From: Gammaproteobacteria bacterium
Lineage (GTDB): Bacteria; Pseudomonadota; Gammaproteobacteria; SZUA-229
Assembly (NCBI GenBank): GCA_029882395.1
Contig: JAOUKT010000007.1
Coordinates: forward strand, 1-64,000
DNA: 64,000 nt
Reading direction: 5' to 3'
In this document: positions 7,898-17,249 of the stretch, one piece after another
Numbering within the stretch: position 1 is the stretch's first letter
Layout: every line of letters starts with the position of its first letter
The notes under the pieces: model-generated
The model's database searches: none
Told to the model about the DNA's origin: nothing
The model's input: the letters and a program-made list of their open reading frames with translations, nothing else
Position numbers and translations under genes: made by a program

Positions 7898-8596
7898 ATG
7901 AAACCAATAACGTTAATACTTTTTTTGTTACTAGGCCCGCTGCCATTATCACTTCATGCCAGCAGCTACCATGATATGAGTACACTCAATAATCTGGTCA
8001 CGGATTTTCTTTATAATCTGCCTGACATTAAACGCAATAATAATACCCAGATAAAGGTGCACGCTATTGATCGCAGACTCAAACTGTCTAAATGTAATAA
8101 AGTGACACTAAACCTGGCCACGGGCTCTCAATTATTGGGGAAAACCAGCATCCGGGTGATCTGTAAACAGCCGAAAGCATGGAGCTTATACGTTACCGCC
8201 ATGATTTCTCGTTATGATGACATCTATTTATCAAACGGCTCTTTTAACCGAGGCCATATCATCCGGCAAAATGATGTCTATAAATCCAGAAAAGATTTGG
8301 CCAAGTTGCCTTTTGGTTATATTACCAACCCTGTCGATATTATTGGTAAGCAGTTTAAGCGACACGTGCAACCGGGTAGAATTATCACGCCTTCACAGCT
8401 GAGCAACCCGGTTGTGATTAAAAGAGGCGATATCATTGCTTTGCAAAGTAAAACCAACGGTTTTAGGGTCAGCATGAAAGGCAGCGCGATGACGGATGGT
8501 GCCATTGGCGATAGAATACGTGTGAAAAATAGCTCATCCAAGCGCATTGTAGAAGGGAGAGTGACACGATCCGGCGTTGTGGAGATAGGAAATTGA
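7898..8596 (+). CDS. flgA: Flagellar P-ring assembly chaperone FlgA
   Basis: FlgA is the periplasmic chaperone needed to assemble FlgI into the P-ring. The 232-aa protein has a Sec signal peptide (about residues 1-21, MKPITLILFLLLGPLPLSLH). A SAF-like domain follows, marked by RGHIIRQNDVY and VQPGRIITPSQL, and the C-terminal part has the FlgA motifs VKRGDIIALQSKTNGFRV and VEGRVTRSGVVEI. The ribosome-binding site is weak. It opens the rightward flgA-flgM-flgN set, although flgM has its own sigma-28 promoter. Confidence 0.94.
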   Translation: MKPITLILFLLLGPLPLSLHASSYHDMSTLNNLVTDFLYNLPDIKRNNNTQIKVHAIDRRLKLSKCNKVTLNLATGSQLLGKTSIRVICKQPKAWSLYVTAMISRYDDIYLSNGSFNRGHIIRQNDVYKSRKDLAKLPFGYITNPVDIIGKQFKRHVQPGRIITPSQLSNPVVIKRGDIIALQSKTNGFRVSMKGSAMTDGAIGDRIRVKNSSSKRIVEGRVTRSGVVEIGN

Positions 8597-8653
8597 TATA
8601 TATCAGTAACTTATATTATTTCTCTAATTTGGCAATCAATCGGAAGATTTTAC

Positions 8654-8680
8654 TAAAGTTATCATTATCGCTGCCGATAA
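8654..8680 (+). promoter_or_regulatory. FliA (sigma-28) promoter of flgM
   Basis: TAAAGTTA (8654-8661), an 11-base spacer, then GCCGATAA (8673-8680). This matches the enterobacterial consensus TAAAGTTT-N11-GCCGATAA at all but one base. It should start transcripts about 30 bases ahead of flgM, so FliA drives synthesis of its own inhibitor. Confidence 0.9.
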
Positions 8681-8717
8681 CAATGATGGGTAAAAGTAAA
8701 TTAATTAAAGGTGTGTT

Positions 8718-9035
8718 ATGACTAATTCAATCAGTGGTAGTTCCAGGAGTCGTGGTGATATCCTAAGCGACCAGAGCACTAAAGCGACTAAAACCGGCGA
8801 TGTTTCGAACGCTGGCGAGAAACAGGTCTCTGCCAAAACCAGCAGTGCCGACACAGTCAGCATAACCAGTGAAGCCAATAAAATCCGTGAGCTTCAGAGT
8901 TCTCTGGCCAATGCGCCTGATATTGATCTGGCAAAAGTCGAATCTATCAAACAGGAAATTGCCAACGGTAATTACCCTATTGACCATGAGCGAATTGCCA
9001 GCAATTTAATCGACCTGGAAAAAGCACTTTCTTAA
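8718..9035 (+). CDS. flgM: Anti-sigma-28 factor FlgM
   Basis: FlgM binds and holds FliA until the hook is finished, then is exported through the flagellar secretion channel. The 105-aa protein has a disordered Ser/Thr/Lys-rich N-terminal half. The C-terminal half carries the sigma-binding helices (DTVSITSEANKIRELQSSL, then DLAKVESIKQEIANGNYPID). The ATG has an AGGTG ribosome-binding site. flgN follows 10 bases later, which fits coupled export control. Confidence 0.95.
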   Translation: MTNSISGSSRSRGDILSDQSTKATKTGDVSNAGEKQVSAKTSSADTVSITSEANKIRELQSSLANAPDIDLAKVESIKQEIANGNYPIDHERIASNLIDLEKALS

Positions 9036-9045
9036 AAAGGCTATT

Positions 9046-9531
9046 ATGATGAATACAGCAGACAACTTAAACCACATCACCGATCTGATTACCCAGACAC
9101 TGCACCGTGTCAGTCTGCTAAATGAATGCCTGCTAGAAGAACTGGATATTCTTAAATCTAACAATGCTGAAGAGCTCATCACTATCAGTGAAAAGAAAGA
9201 AACACTGATGCGCGAGCTTAATGAAATAGACTGTCAGCGCAAAGACCTGACCCGAGCCAACCAGATTAAATCCAAAGAACAATACCTTCAGTGGCTTGAT
9301 ACATTAGATCCTACGACTGAGCTGAAAAAACAGTGGCTTGAGGTTGGTCAACAGATTCTTGCCTGCCAAAACCAAAACAGCTGTAACGGCATTATCAGTG
9401 AAAATATGGCTTCTGCATCACAGCAAGCGCTCAACATCATTAGCGGTAACAATACCCCTGCTCACAGCACTTACACCTCAAGCGGGAAAAAACCGGCTCA
9501 ATCGAGCTCACTGCATAAAACCACCGCCTAG
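9046..9531 (+). CDS. flgN: Flagellar export chaperone FlgN
   Basis: FlgN is the cytosolic chaperone for the hook-filament junction proteins FlgK and FlgL. The 161-aa protein is largely helical, with a coiled-coil N-terminal half (LTQ-type start, LHRVSLLNECLLEELDILKS, then ISEKKETLMRELNEID) and a low-complexity Ser/Thr/Lys tail. Sequence conservation in this family is low, so the call rests on size, the FlgN-like helix pattern and the position just after flgM. It ends 21 bases before the convergent recO; no terminator hairpin is visible between them. Confidence 0.85.
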   Translation: MMNTADNLNHITDLITQTLHRVSLLNECLLEELDILKSNNAEELITISEKKETLMRELNEIDCQRKDLTRANQIKSKEQYLQWLDTLDPTTELKKQWLEVGQQILACQNQNSCNGIISENMASASQQALNIISGNNTPAHSTYTSSGKKPAQSSSLHKTTA

Positions 9532-9552
9532 TCGCTAATGACAGTATCCGGC

Positions 9553-10257
9553 TTAACGAAACAACTCCCTGCTTTTCAGACTTTTGCCGGCCAGCGAATA
9601 ATTGATAAGGTAACGCATTAGTTTTTTTGCATCCCTCAAGACTTCAGCATTATCAAGTCTGTTTTCTGCTATAGCTAACAGGCTTTTACCACTTAGCACG
9701 GGTATGTTTCTGGCATCAAACGAACGATCAAACTCCGATAAGCCCCGCTCTATTTGAAAATAATACTCTGCCGACTCATTCAAGCGCTTGCCAGTTATCA
9801 CATCGCGGGATAAATCCACCAAAACACCAAGCTCATCGAGTAAGGCTAACTCAAAAACTCTTAATTCATATTCAAGCCTGGTGGCTTCAAATAGCCGGTT
9901 AACAGTATGATGATACTGTGAAAACAGGTTTTCATGCACATCATGTTTGTAGATCAGGTACATAACGAGCTCATTAACATACAAAGCACAGGCCAGCGAT
10001 TTGCCCTGAAGAAAAGCCACTGTTTGTGCAGCCGGCTCAGCACTGGTCAGGGTTGGCATTTCACCACGCCCACTCCAGCTTATCTCCAGAGCACGAAAGG
10101 GTTGCAAGATGCTTTTAAGACGTGATTTGTTTGCGCGAGAACCGCGACTCATGAGACTTAAACGGCCGTAATTTTTGGTAAAAACTTCAAGTATCTGACT
10201 GGTATCTCGAAACGGCCGTTGATGCAGAATATAAGCGGGCTGTTTTTCAACTCGCAT
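9553..10257 (-). CDS. recO: DNA repair protein RecO
   Basis: RecO anneals complementary strands and, with RecR, loads RecA on SSB-coated DNA in the RecF pathway. The 234-aa protein has the N-terminal OB-fold (AYILHQRPFRDTSQILEVFT, then YGRLSLMSRGSR) and the helical C-terminal domain (YLIYKHDVHENLFSQYH, FELALLDELG). The zinc-binding cysteines of some RecO proteins are not evident, as in other gammaproteobacteria. The ATG has a GAGGT site. It ends the long leftward block; pdxJ, which often follows, is absent because flgN converges here. Confidence 0.95.
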   Translation of the reverse strand: MRVEKQPAYILHQRPFRDTSQILEVFTKNYGRLSLMSRGSRANKSRLKSILQPFRALEISWSGRGEMPTLTSAEPAAQTVAFLQGKSLACALYVNELVMYLIYKHDVHENLFSQYHHTVNRLFEATRLEYELRVFELALLDELGVLVDLSRDVITGKRLNESAEYYFQIERGLSEFDRSFDARNIPVLSGKSLLAIAENRLDNAEVLRDAKKLMRYLINYSLAGKSLKSRELFR

Positions 10258-10305
10258 AATCGCTTACCTCAACAGCTGCCTTTAAAAAATCAGACCGTCG
10301 AGACA

Positions 10306-11226
10306 TTATTTATCAAGATCTGTATAACCCAGACTGGATAATGCCTGCTCGTCATCAGACCAGCCTTTACGTACTTTGACCCAGACCCTTAAAAACACTT
10401 TAGAGTCCAGTAATTGCTCTATGTCATGCCGCGCATTGGTTGACATAGATTTTAAACGCTCACCTTTATTGCCAATGACAATACTTTTTTGACCTTTAGT
10501 CTCAACCAGCACCAAGGCATGTATCCTTACCAGATTGCCCTCCTCCTTGAAGGACTCAATATCTACCGTTGTTTGATAAGGCAACTCTTCTCCCAGTTCG
10601 CGTACCAGTTTTTCCCGGATTATCTCGGCGGTTAAAAACCGAACACTGCGATCCGTTAGCTGATCATCAGGAAAGTATGGCTCGTTCAGCGGCAGGTATT
10701 TTTCAATTAGGCACTCAAGGTCTTTTACATACGTGCCTTTCAATGCAGAGATAGGAATGATATCTGTAAACGCATGCTTGGACTGAACTTCCTGCAGATA
10801 AGGCAGTAATCGTGTCTTATCTGTCACCCAGTCAATTCTATTGACGGCGAGAATTAACGGCAACTTTGTGTCTTTGAGTTTGTTTAGAACAGCCTGATCT
10901 TCGTCAGTCCATTTCAAGGCATGGACTACAAATACAATCACATCGACATCTTTTGTGATCGAGGTTGCCGCCTTGTTCATGTAGCGGTTAATCGCTTTTT
11001 TTGCACCGCTATGAATACCCGGCGTATCAACATAAACAACCTGGCTGCTGTCTGTTGTTTTGACACCGAGAATCTGGTGCCGCGTTGTTTGTGGCTTATC
11101 CGCCGTGATACTCAGCTTCTGCTCGACGATATAATTTAATAACGTAGACTTGCCGACATTAGGGCGTCCAACAATGGCTACGTAGCCACAGCGCTTTTTT
11201 TCCTGATCATTTTCATTTGATGACAT
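10306..11226 (-). CDS. era: GTPase Era
   Basis: Era is an essential GTPase that binds 16S rRNA near its 3' end during 30S maturation. The 306-aa protein has the G1 motif GRPNVGKSTLLN, G3 DTPG, G4 NRID, and a C-terminal KH domain with VIGNKGERLKSM. Its start codon lies 2 bases after the rnc stop, the rnc-era order conserved in gammaproteobacteria. Confidence 0.98.
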   Translation of the reverse strand: MSSNENDQEKKRCGYVAIVGRPNVGKSTLLNYIVEQKLSITADKPQTTRHQILGVKTTDSSQVVYVDTPGIHSGAKKAINRYMNKAATSITKDVDVIVFVVHALKWTDEDQAVLNKLKDTKLPLILAVNRIDWVTDKTRLLPYLQEVQSKHAFTDIIPISALKGTYVKDLECLIEKYLPLNEPYFPDDQLTDRSVRFLTAEIIREKLVRELGEELPYQTTVDIESFKEEGNLVRIHALVLVETKGQKSIVIGNKGERLKSMSTNARHDIEQLLDSKVFLRVWVKVRKGWSDDEQALSSLGYTDLDK

Positions 11227-11228
11227 AA

Positions 11229-11909
11229 TTAATTTGTTAACTCTATAGATTCAATGGCTTTTTTCGCAGCTTCCTGCTCCGCAATTCTACGGCTTCTTCC
11301 ATAGCCACTGGTTTGTATCTCTAATTCTTTGATATGGCACTCAACTGAGAAGGATTGCTGATGCGCTTTTCCTGATATATCCACAACCGTGTATTCCGGC
11401 AGCCGATAACGCCTCGACTGCAGATACTCCTGCAACAGTGTCTTCGCGTCTTTTTCGGGGCCGTCAACAATAGTCTGATCGATCTTGTCTTTGCAAAGCC
11501 GCAGTATCAGCTGCTGACAGTCATCAAAACCACTGCTCCTGAGCACGGCGCCGATGATAGCTTCTACCGCATCCGCGAGTATGGACTCGCGCCTGAATCC
11601 ACCGCTTTTTAGTTCACCACTGCCCAGTGAAATGTAATCACCCAGCTCCAGACTCTTGGCAATTTCTACCAGACTTTCTTTTTTTACGACCGATGCTCTT
11701 AAGCGACTCAGGTCACCTTCGCTGGCTTTCGGCAGCCGCATAAATAACTGCTCGGCAACCACAAAATTTAAAACGCTGTCCCCGAGAAACTCCAGCCTTT
11801 CATTATTTAAAGCACCGACACTGCGATGTGTCAGTGCCTCTAACAACAGACTGTTATCATTGAAGCTGTAGCCAATTTTTTTACACAGTTTTTCTATATC
11901 TGGCTTCAA
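11229..11909 (-). CDS. rnc: Ribonuclease III
   Basis: RNase III cuts double-stranded RNA, maturing rRNA precursors and many mRNAs. The 226-aa protein has the catalytic signature NERLEFLGDSVLNFVVAE at about residues 36-53 and the second acidic site in ADAVEAIIGAV. A C-terminal double-stranded RNA-binding domain ends with RRIAEQEAAKKAIESI. The start is a TTG that overlaps the TGA of the upstream DUF4845 gene (TTGA), suggesting translational coupling. Confidence 0.98.
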   Translation of the reverse strand: MKPDIEKLCKKIGYSFNDNSLLLEALTHRSVGALNNERLEFLGDSVLNFVVAEQLFMRLPKASEGDLSRLRASVVKKESLVEIAKSLELGDYISLGSGELKSGGFRRESILADAVEAIIGAVLRSSGFDDCQQLILRLCKDKIDQTIVDGPEKDAKTLLQEYLQSRRYRLPEYTVVDISGKAHQQSFSVECHIKELEIQTSGYGRSRRIAEQEAAKKAIESIELTN

Positions 11910-12283
11910 GGAGTTATCTCAACTTCGTGCTGAAAGACTGTCACAAAAAACAAATTGCCAATTATTCTGCCTCTGTCTTCATAAGACAGTATCACTTTAT
12001 ACCCTGCTCTGTCTGAAGCACCTCTGTTTTTAAAAACGATAGACTTTGAGGTATTAATATTACGCAGGTTATTGGTATTAAACCGGGCGCTAATGATAGT
12101 CTTGATTTCTTCAGCCGATTTACCCTTAACAATAGCATCACTTTCTAGTGAGTTAAGGACAGAACGCGCACTGAAATAATTAAGATATGAAGGGATGATA
12201 TTGAGCGCTGAGATCGCTATGGTACCAAAAAAAGAAATAACGATAAGCCAGCTCACCATCGACAGACCATGTTGTTTATGCAT
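11906..12283 (-). CDS. DUF4845 membrane protein (pilin-like N-terminus)
   Basis: A 125-aa protein of the DUF4845 family, found between lepB and rnc in Pseudomonas and relatives. An N-terminal hydrophobic helix (about residues 8-28, LSMVSWLIVISFFGTIAISA) resembles a type IV pilin/pseudopilin segment, and the remainder should be periplasmic. No function is established. Its TGA overlaps the rnc start by four bases. The operon position suggests steady housekeeping expression. Confidence 0.85.
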   Translation of the reverse strand: MHKQHGLSMVSWLIVISFFGTIAISALNIIPSYLNYFSARSVLNSLESDAIVKGKSAEEIKTIISARFNTNNLRNINTSKSIVFKNRGASDRAGYKVILSYEDRGRIIGNLFFVTVFQHEVEITP

Positions 12284-12312
12284 ATTTATTTCCTCTTATC
12301 ATTATCGGTTTT

Positions 12313-13077
12313 TTATTCAATCATATTACCTAAGCGTTTCCAGTCGATGCCGTCATCACTCCAGTTCATCCAGATCATCACCGCTTTGCCAACCAGGTTT
12401 TCATCTGGCACGGTACCCCAGACTCGACTATCGCGACTGTTATCACGGTTGTCACCCATTACAAAATAATGCCCTGCAGGTACCTGATATTCACCTTCAG
12501 GACTCAGGTAACCCGGCTTCAGCAAGATGTTGTGTTTAACATCTGCCAGCAGCTCCTGATGTTCATTTGCCCTGATTTCACCCGGCCCGGTATACTGAGA
12601 AACAAAGGTTCGGCTAACCGGCTTATCATTAACATATAGCACTTTTTCACGATAAACCACACGGTCACCCGGCAGGCCTATCACGCGTTTTATATAATCA
12701 ACACTGGGCTCGGGAGGATAGCGAAAAACAACCACATCACCACGTTCAGGCTTGGCGTTACCTATAACCAGTTTGTTGAGCACTGGCAAACGCACACCAT
12801 AAGAGGATTTGCTAACGAGGATGAAGTCACCAATATTAAGCGTGGGAATCATGGAGCCAGATGGAATACGAAACGGCTCTACAATAAAACCTCTCAGCAG
12901 AAATACAATCGCCAGTACCGGAAAAAAGGACCTGGCATATTCAACTACCAGCGGTTCTTTGGTATTGCCAATGTCATTCGCCTGTCTCTTTGGTAGAAGA
13001 TACCATTTGTCAAACGCCCAAATTAGCCCCGTAATAAGAGATCCCATAAAAAGATAAAAGGCAAAGTCAAAATTCAT
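12313..13077 (-). CDS. lepB: Signal peptidase I
   Basis: LepB removes signal peptides from exported proteins at the periplasmic face of the inner membrane. The 254-aa protein has two N-terminal membrane helices. It carries the catalytic serine in FRIPSGSMIPTL, the catalytic lysine in VDYIKRVIGLPGD, and the conserved GHYFVMGDNRDNSRDSR box. It lies 30 bases after lepA, the usual lepA-lepB pair. Confidence 0.98.
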   Translation of the reverse strand: MNFDFAFYLFMGSLITGLIWAFDKWYLLPKRQANDIGNTKEPLVVEYARSFFPVLAIVFLLRGFIVEPFRIPSGSMIPTLNIGDFILVSKSSYGVRLPVLNKLVIGNAKPERGDVVVFRYPPEPSVDYIKRVIGLPGDRVVYREKVLYVNDKPVSRTFVSQYTGPGEIRANEHQELLADVKHNILLKPGYLSPEGEYQVPAGHYFVMGDNRDNSRDSRVWGTVPDENLVGKAVMIWMNWSDDGIDWKRLGNMIE

Positions 13078-13107
13078 TATTTTTTCCTGTTTATAAATAT
13101 AGTGTGT

Positions 13108-14904
13108 TTATTTATTATCAACTTTCAATACAGCAAGAAACGCGTCCTGTGGTATTTCGACTTTACCAAACTGTTTCATACGTTTTTTTCCCTTTTTCTG
13201 TTTTTCAAGTAGTTTTCGTTTACGGCTTGCATCACCACCATAACATTTTGCCGTTACATTTTTTCGTAAGGCTTTAACATTGGTACGGGCAATTATATTT
13301 CGGCCAATCGCTGCCTGAATAGCCACATCAAACATTTGCCTGGGTATCAGCTCTTTCATTTTTTCTGTGAGCAATCGGCCACGTGCGATAGAGTTATCAC
13401 GATGCACAATCATTGCCAGCGCGTCCACCACTTCATTGTTAATAAGCACATCAACTTTTACCAGATCGGCTGCCTGAAAACGCACAAATTCATAATCAAA
13501 TGATGCATAACCGCGGCTGACTGATTTCAGACGGTCAAAGAAATCCAGAACCACTTCACTCATCGGCATTTCATAACTGATGGAAACCTGTTCACCCATA
13601 TATTGCATGTGCGTTTGCACACCACGCTTTTCGACACAGAGCGTTATAACGTTGCCCAGATATTCCTGAGGCACAAGAATATTCGCAACAATAATAGGCT
13701 CACGAATCTCTTCAATGTAGTTAACTTCGGGAAGGTCATCGGGGCGGTGAATCTGAAAAACCTCACCTTTGGTATTTAAAATTTCATAGATAACGGTAGG
13801 TGCCGAGGTGATCAGGTCGAGATCATATTCACGCTCCAGCCTTTCCTGAACAATTTCCATGTGCAGCATGCCAAGGAAACCAATACGAAAGCCAAAACCA
13901 AGTGCCGATGAGGTTTCAGGTTCATAATTTAGCGAGGCATCATTGAGCCTTAGCTTTTCAAGTGCATCACGCAGGTTTTCATAGTCATCACTAGCAACCG
14001 GAAACATGCCGGCAAAAACACGAGACTGCACCTGTTTAAACCCGGGCAAAGGTTCTTCAGCCGGTTTTTGTGACAGGGTAATGGTGTCACCGACTTTAGC
14101 GGCATCAATTTCTTTGATACCGGCGATGATAAAACCCACTTCACCTGCCGCCAGCTGACTGGTATTGAGCCGCTTGGGAGTAAATACCCCGGTAAAATCG
14201 ACCGGATAGACCATGCCCGTCGACATGATTTTTATCTTCTGTTTTGGCTTGACGGTGCCCTGAACGATACGAACCAGAACAACGACACCAACATAACTAT
14301 CAAACCATGAGTCTATTATCAGCGCTTTCAGCTCAGCATCAGGATCGCCTTCAGGTGCCGGGGTTTTTTTGATCAATTGCTCGATCATGTCTTCGACACC
14401 AATCCCTGTTTTGGCTGAAACATGCACCGCCTCACTCGCGTCTATGCCGATCACATCTTCAATTTCCTGCGCAACTCGAAGCGGATCAGCGGCCGGCAGA
14501 TCAATTTTATTTAACACCGGGATCACTTCGAGCCCCTGATCTAATGCCGTATAACAATTGGCTACACTCTGCGCCTCAACACCCTGAGAAGCATCGACAA
14601 TGAGCAACGCACTTTCACATGCCGTCAACGAGCGAGAGACTTCGTAAGAAAAGTCAACATGCCCTGGCGTGTCAATAAAGTTAAGGTGATAGGTTTCGCC
14701 GTCTTTTGATTTGTAATCTAATGTAACGCACTGGGCCTTAATAGTGATGCCTCGTTCACGCTCAATATCCATCGAGTCGAGCACCTGCACATCCATTTCT
14801 CGATCGGAGAGACCTCCACAAATCTGGATAATGCGATCAGCCAGCGTTGATTTACCATGATCGATATGTGCAATTATTGAAAAATTACGTATATTTTTTT
14901 GCAT
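13108..14904 (-). CDS. lepA: Elongation factor 4 (LepA)
   Basis: LepA is a ribosome-associated GTPase that can back-translocate the ribosome and assists initiation-complex or 30S biogenesis. The 598-aa length is exact for the family. G1 is [14 protein letters not shown]2/G3 include [10 protein letters not shown] and DTPGHVDF, and G4 is NKIDLP. The C-terminal domain contains the LepA-specific [13 protein letters not shown] stretch. The ATG lies one base after the stop of the upstream thioredoxin-fold gene with no clear ribosome-binding site, so translation is probably coupled. Confidence 0.98.
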   Translation of the reverse strand: MQKNIRNFSIIAHIDHGKSTLADRIIQICGGLSDREMDVQVLDSMDIERERGITIKAQCVTLDYKSKDGETYHLNFIDTPGHVDFSYEVSRSLTACESALLIVDASQGVEAQSVANCYTALDQGLEVIPVLNKIDLPAADPLRVAQEIEDVIGIDASEAVHVSAKTGIGVEDMIEQLIKKTPAPEGDPDAELKALIIDSWFDSYVGVVVLVRIVQGTVKPKQKIKIMSTGMVYPVDFTGVFTPKRLNTSQLAAGEVGFIIAGIKEIDAAKVGDTITLSQKPAEEPLPGFKQVQSRVFAGMFPVASDDYENLRDALEKLRLNDASLNYEPETSSALGFGFRIGFLGMLHMEIVQERLEREYDLDLITSAPTVIYEILNTKGEVFQIHRPDDLPEVNYIEEIREPIIVANILVPQEYLGNVITLCVEKRGVQTHMQYMGEQVSISYEMPMSEVVLDFFDRLKSVSRGYASFDYEFVRFQAADLVKVDVLINNEVVDALAMIVHRDNSIARGRLLTEKMKELIPRQMFDVAIQAAIGRNIIARTNVKALRKNVTAKCYGGDASRKRKLLEKQKKGKKRMKQFGKVEIPQDAFLAVLKVDNK

Positions 14905-14905
14905 A

Positions 14906-15136
14906 TTAGGAGAGTACTTTAATAATTTTATCTTGATCGAAAAAATGCTGACAGATCACTTCATCATTGAACATTAATACCGGCACATCATTACCATACT
15001 TATTTTGTAAGGCTTGCCGGCCATCAATATCAATTTTTTCACAGGCCATTTCAGTAGTCTGTAAAAAATTTTTCAGCTCTTCTTCGAAGGCTTCGCACAA
15101 ATGACAATTTGTGCGACTGTATAGAACCATATTCAC
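14906..15136 (-). CDS. Glutaredoxin-like thioredoxin-fold protein (DUF836 type)
   Basis: A 76-aa single-domain thioredoxin fold. The redox motif CHLC sits near the N-terminus ([12 protein letters not shown]) and the cis-proline is in [10 protein letters not shown]. Proteins of this glutaredoxin-like/DUF836 group are widespread small dithiol proteins whose partners are mostly unknown. It lies between mucD and lepA, 9 bases after mucD, and its stop almost touches the lepA start. A link to the envelope-stress operon is inferred only from position. Confidence 0.85.
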   Translation of the reverse strand: MNMVLYSRTNCHLCEAFEEELKNFLQTTEMACEKIDIDGRQALQNKYGNDVPVLMFNDEVICQHFFDQDKIIKVLS

Positions 15137-15145
15137 AGACAGTGA

Positions 15146-16552
15146 TCAGTCTTTAAGTTTTAGGACATGGAATAAACGTCCGCCATCGCGCATTATCAAT
15201 ACAGGAATGGATTTGTTAACAGGTAACTGTTTCATTATTTTTTTGTAATCAGAAACAGAGGATATTTTTTTATGATTTAACATTAAAATCACATCATTCT
15301 TTCTCATGCCAGTTATGGCCGCTGCACTTTTAGGCTCAACAGCTGTAATAACCACGCCTTGTTTGCTTTCGGCTGCGGAGACCAGCAATCCAATACGATC
15401 AAACTTTTTATCTGGTGCTGACGGTGCAATAACGGATTCTTTTTCGTCTTTCAGCGCGGCAATAACCACATACAGTACCTTGATCTTTTTATCACGCAGC
15501 ACTTCAACTTTTACTTTTGTACCAACAGCGACCCGGCCTACCAGAGCCGGCAGGTGATTGGAGTCGGTAACCGCTTTGCCGTTAAATTTTAATATAACAT
15601 CACCGGCTTTGATGCCGAATTTTTGCGCCGGTGAATCTTCAATTACCTGAGAAACAAGCGCGCCCTGAGGTCTGTCCAGGCCAAATGACTCGGCCAGCTC
15701 TCTTGATATTTCCTGTATGTATACACCCAGCCAGCCTCGTGTTACATGCCCTGATTTTTTAATTTGAGAAACCACGTCCATTGCCACTTCAATGGGAATG
15801 GAAAACGACAGCCCCATAAAGCCACCCGTGTTGGTATATATCTGTGAATTTACCCCCACCACTTCGCCATTCATATTAAATAATGGCCCGCCAGAATTAC
15901 CCGGGTTAATCGCGACATCTGTCTGGATAAACGGCACATAAACATCGCGGGGCAAACTGCGTCCTTTAGCACTGACAATACCTGCCGTCACTGAATGATC
16001 AAAACCATAAGGTGAACCGATAGCCAGCACCCATTCACCCACTTTCAATTCGCTGGCATCACCAATTTTTACCGGGTTTAAATTTTTAGCATCAATTTTA
16101 AGCACGGCCACATCAGTCATGCGGTCTGAGCCGATCAACTTTGCCACCAGACTGCGTTTGTCATGCAGGCGAACAATAATTTCATCCGCTCCTTTAATGA
16201 CATGATGATTGGTCAATATATAACCATCATTGGAGATGATAAAACCTGAACCCAGAGACTGCGCTTTTTCTTCAGGCATGCCATTGCCCTGGTGGTCTTT
16301 ATCAAATTGCTCGCCAAAAAAATGTTTGAACAAATCACCAAAGGGGTTATCTTTTGGAATATCCATGCCTTCAAAGGGTGATGCGGCTGTCTTTCTGGAG
16401 GTACTGATATTCACTACCGATGGTCCGTTATCAGCAGCCAGCTGAGTGAAGTCTGGCAAAGAAGACGCCAACAAACCCTTAGAAATCAGTAATGTAGCCA
16501 TAAAGACTAGCAGTGACACGCTTTTCTGATAAAGCGATTTATAACTTGGCAT
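15146..16552 (-). CDS. mucD: Periplasmic serine protease MucD/DegP family
   Basis: A Do/HtrA-type periplasmic protease and chaperone that degrades misfolded envelope proteins and restrains the sigma-E response. I start at 16552 (468 aa), where AGGAA precedes the ATG; the frame could extend 11 codons upstream without such a site. A signal peptide covers about the first 30 residues. The triad is His117 (LTNHHV), Asp147 (RMTDVAVL) and Ser220 (NPGNSGGPLF), followed by two PDZ domains (GWLGVYIQEIS and a second ending near the C-terminus). As in Pseudomonas it follows the rseA-rseB-rseC genes. A 223-base gap upstream leaves room for its own promoter. Confidence 0.95.
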   Translation of the reverse strand: MPSYKSLYQKSVSLLVFMATLLISKGLLASSLPDFTQLAADNGPSVVNISTSRKTAASPFEGMDIPKDNPFGDLFKHFFGEQFDKDHQGNGMPEEKAQSLGSGFIISNDGYILTNHHVIKGADEIIVRLHDKRSLVAKLIGSDRMTDVAVLKIDAKNLNPVKIGDASELKVGEWVLAIGSPYGFDHSVTAGIVSAKGRSLPRDVYVPFIQTDVAINPGNSGGPLFNMNGEVVGVNSQIYTNTGGFMGLSFSIPIEVAMDVVSQIKKSGHVTRGWLGVYIQEISRELAESFGLDRPQGALVSQVIEDSPAQKFGIKAGDVILKFNGKAVTDSNHLPALVGRVAVGTKVKVEVLRDKKIKVLYVVIAALKDEKESVIAPSAPDKKFDRIGLLVSAAESKQGVVITAVEPKSAAAITGMRKNDVILMLNHKKISSVSDYKKIMKQLPVNKSIPVLIMRDGGRLFHVLKLKD

Positions 16553-16622
16553 ATAGTTTGTTCCTGAACATTTAGACATAGACATATAAAACAGCAGAAT
16601 ATTATCACGGACAGCAATAATT

Positions 16623-16634
16623 TGCTCTAGAGCA
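16623..16634. other. 12-bp palindrome in rseC-mucD gap
   Basis: TGCTCTAGAGCA is perfectly self-complementary and lies about 70 bases upstream of the mucD start. It could be an operator. A 12-bp palindrome can occur by chance in a window this long, so the support is weak. The rest of the gap shows no convincing sigma-E promoter for mucD. Confidence 0.25.
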
Positions 16635-16775
16635 TCAGTATATTACTGGCCAAATCTGGCATTTCTCTTGGCGCTGCAATGATTATTTCCCAACAGGCTT
16701 TGCATTGTGATATGGCGGGCAGGGTTTTATCTGTTTTCGTGCCATCTTAAGATATAGCATGAATGCGTTTATGAC

Positions 16776-17249
16776 TTAAACTGGCTTAGCCTGTGACGGT
16801 TTGCTTAGCAGAACCGGTTCGAAATCAGCACGCTGATGGCCTTTTAGAATGTACCAACGGGAGCCATAAAGACCGCTGACCAGCCCTAATAAAGCACTCA
16901 ATACAATATGCAGCTCACCTTTCCACATCAAGACCGCCCCGATCCAGTTGGCGATTAATGCAAAACACATCAAACCCGCCAGTGGCACCAGATAGGCCAG
17001 CATAGAGCCGCTGAACAACATATTTTCATTGATACCGATAATGACTTCATCGCCTACTGACAAAATCGGCTCTGCCGTTTCGGTTTTGCTAATTGACACG
17101 AAAGAATGCTTTTGACCCACCGCTTTTGACAGCACAGCTGTACCGCAGGCTTTGTTAGCCGCGCAGCTGTTACAGGATGTTTTTCTTAAGGTCTGGACAA
17201 TGACAAATTCTGTCCCTACTTCAACAACCGTCGCTCGTTCTTCAATCAT
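16776..17249 (-). CDS. rseC: Sigma-E regulator RseC/MucC
   Basis: RseC is an inner-membrane protein that modulates sigma-E activity; the family is also tied to the SoxR-reducing system (RsxC/RseC). I use the ATG at 17247-17249 (157 aa, MIEERATVVEVG), which overlaps the rseB stop as ATGA and matches the family N-terminus; a longer frame from 17279 runs into rseB. The Cys cluster CNSCAANKACG, typical of RseC, is near residue 30. Two membrane helices follow (about residues 70-90 and 95-125). Confidence 0.93.
   Translation of the reverse strand: MIEERATVVEVGTEFVIVQTLRKTSCNSCAANKACGTAVLSKAVGQKHSFVSISKTETAEPILSVGDEVIIGINENMLFSGSMLAYLVPLAGLMCFALIANWIGAVLMWKGELHIVLSALLGLVSGLYGSRWYILKGHQRADFEPVLLSKPSQAKPV

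Noticed and set aside
16679-16750. 23-codon plus-strand frame in the rseC-mucD gap
   Set aside because: No ribosome-binding site and no similarity I can recognise; expected by chance in a gap of this size.
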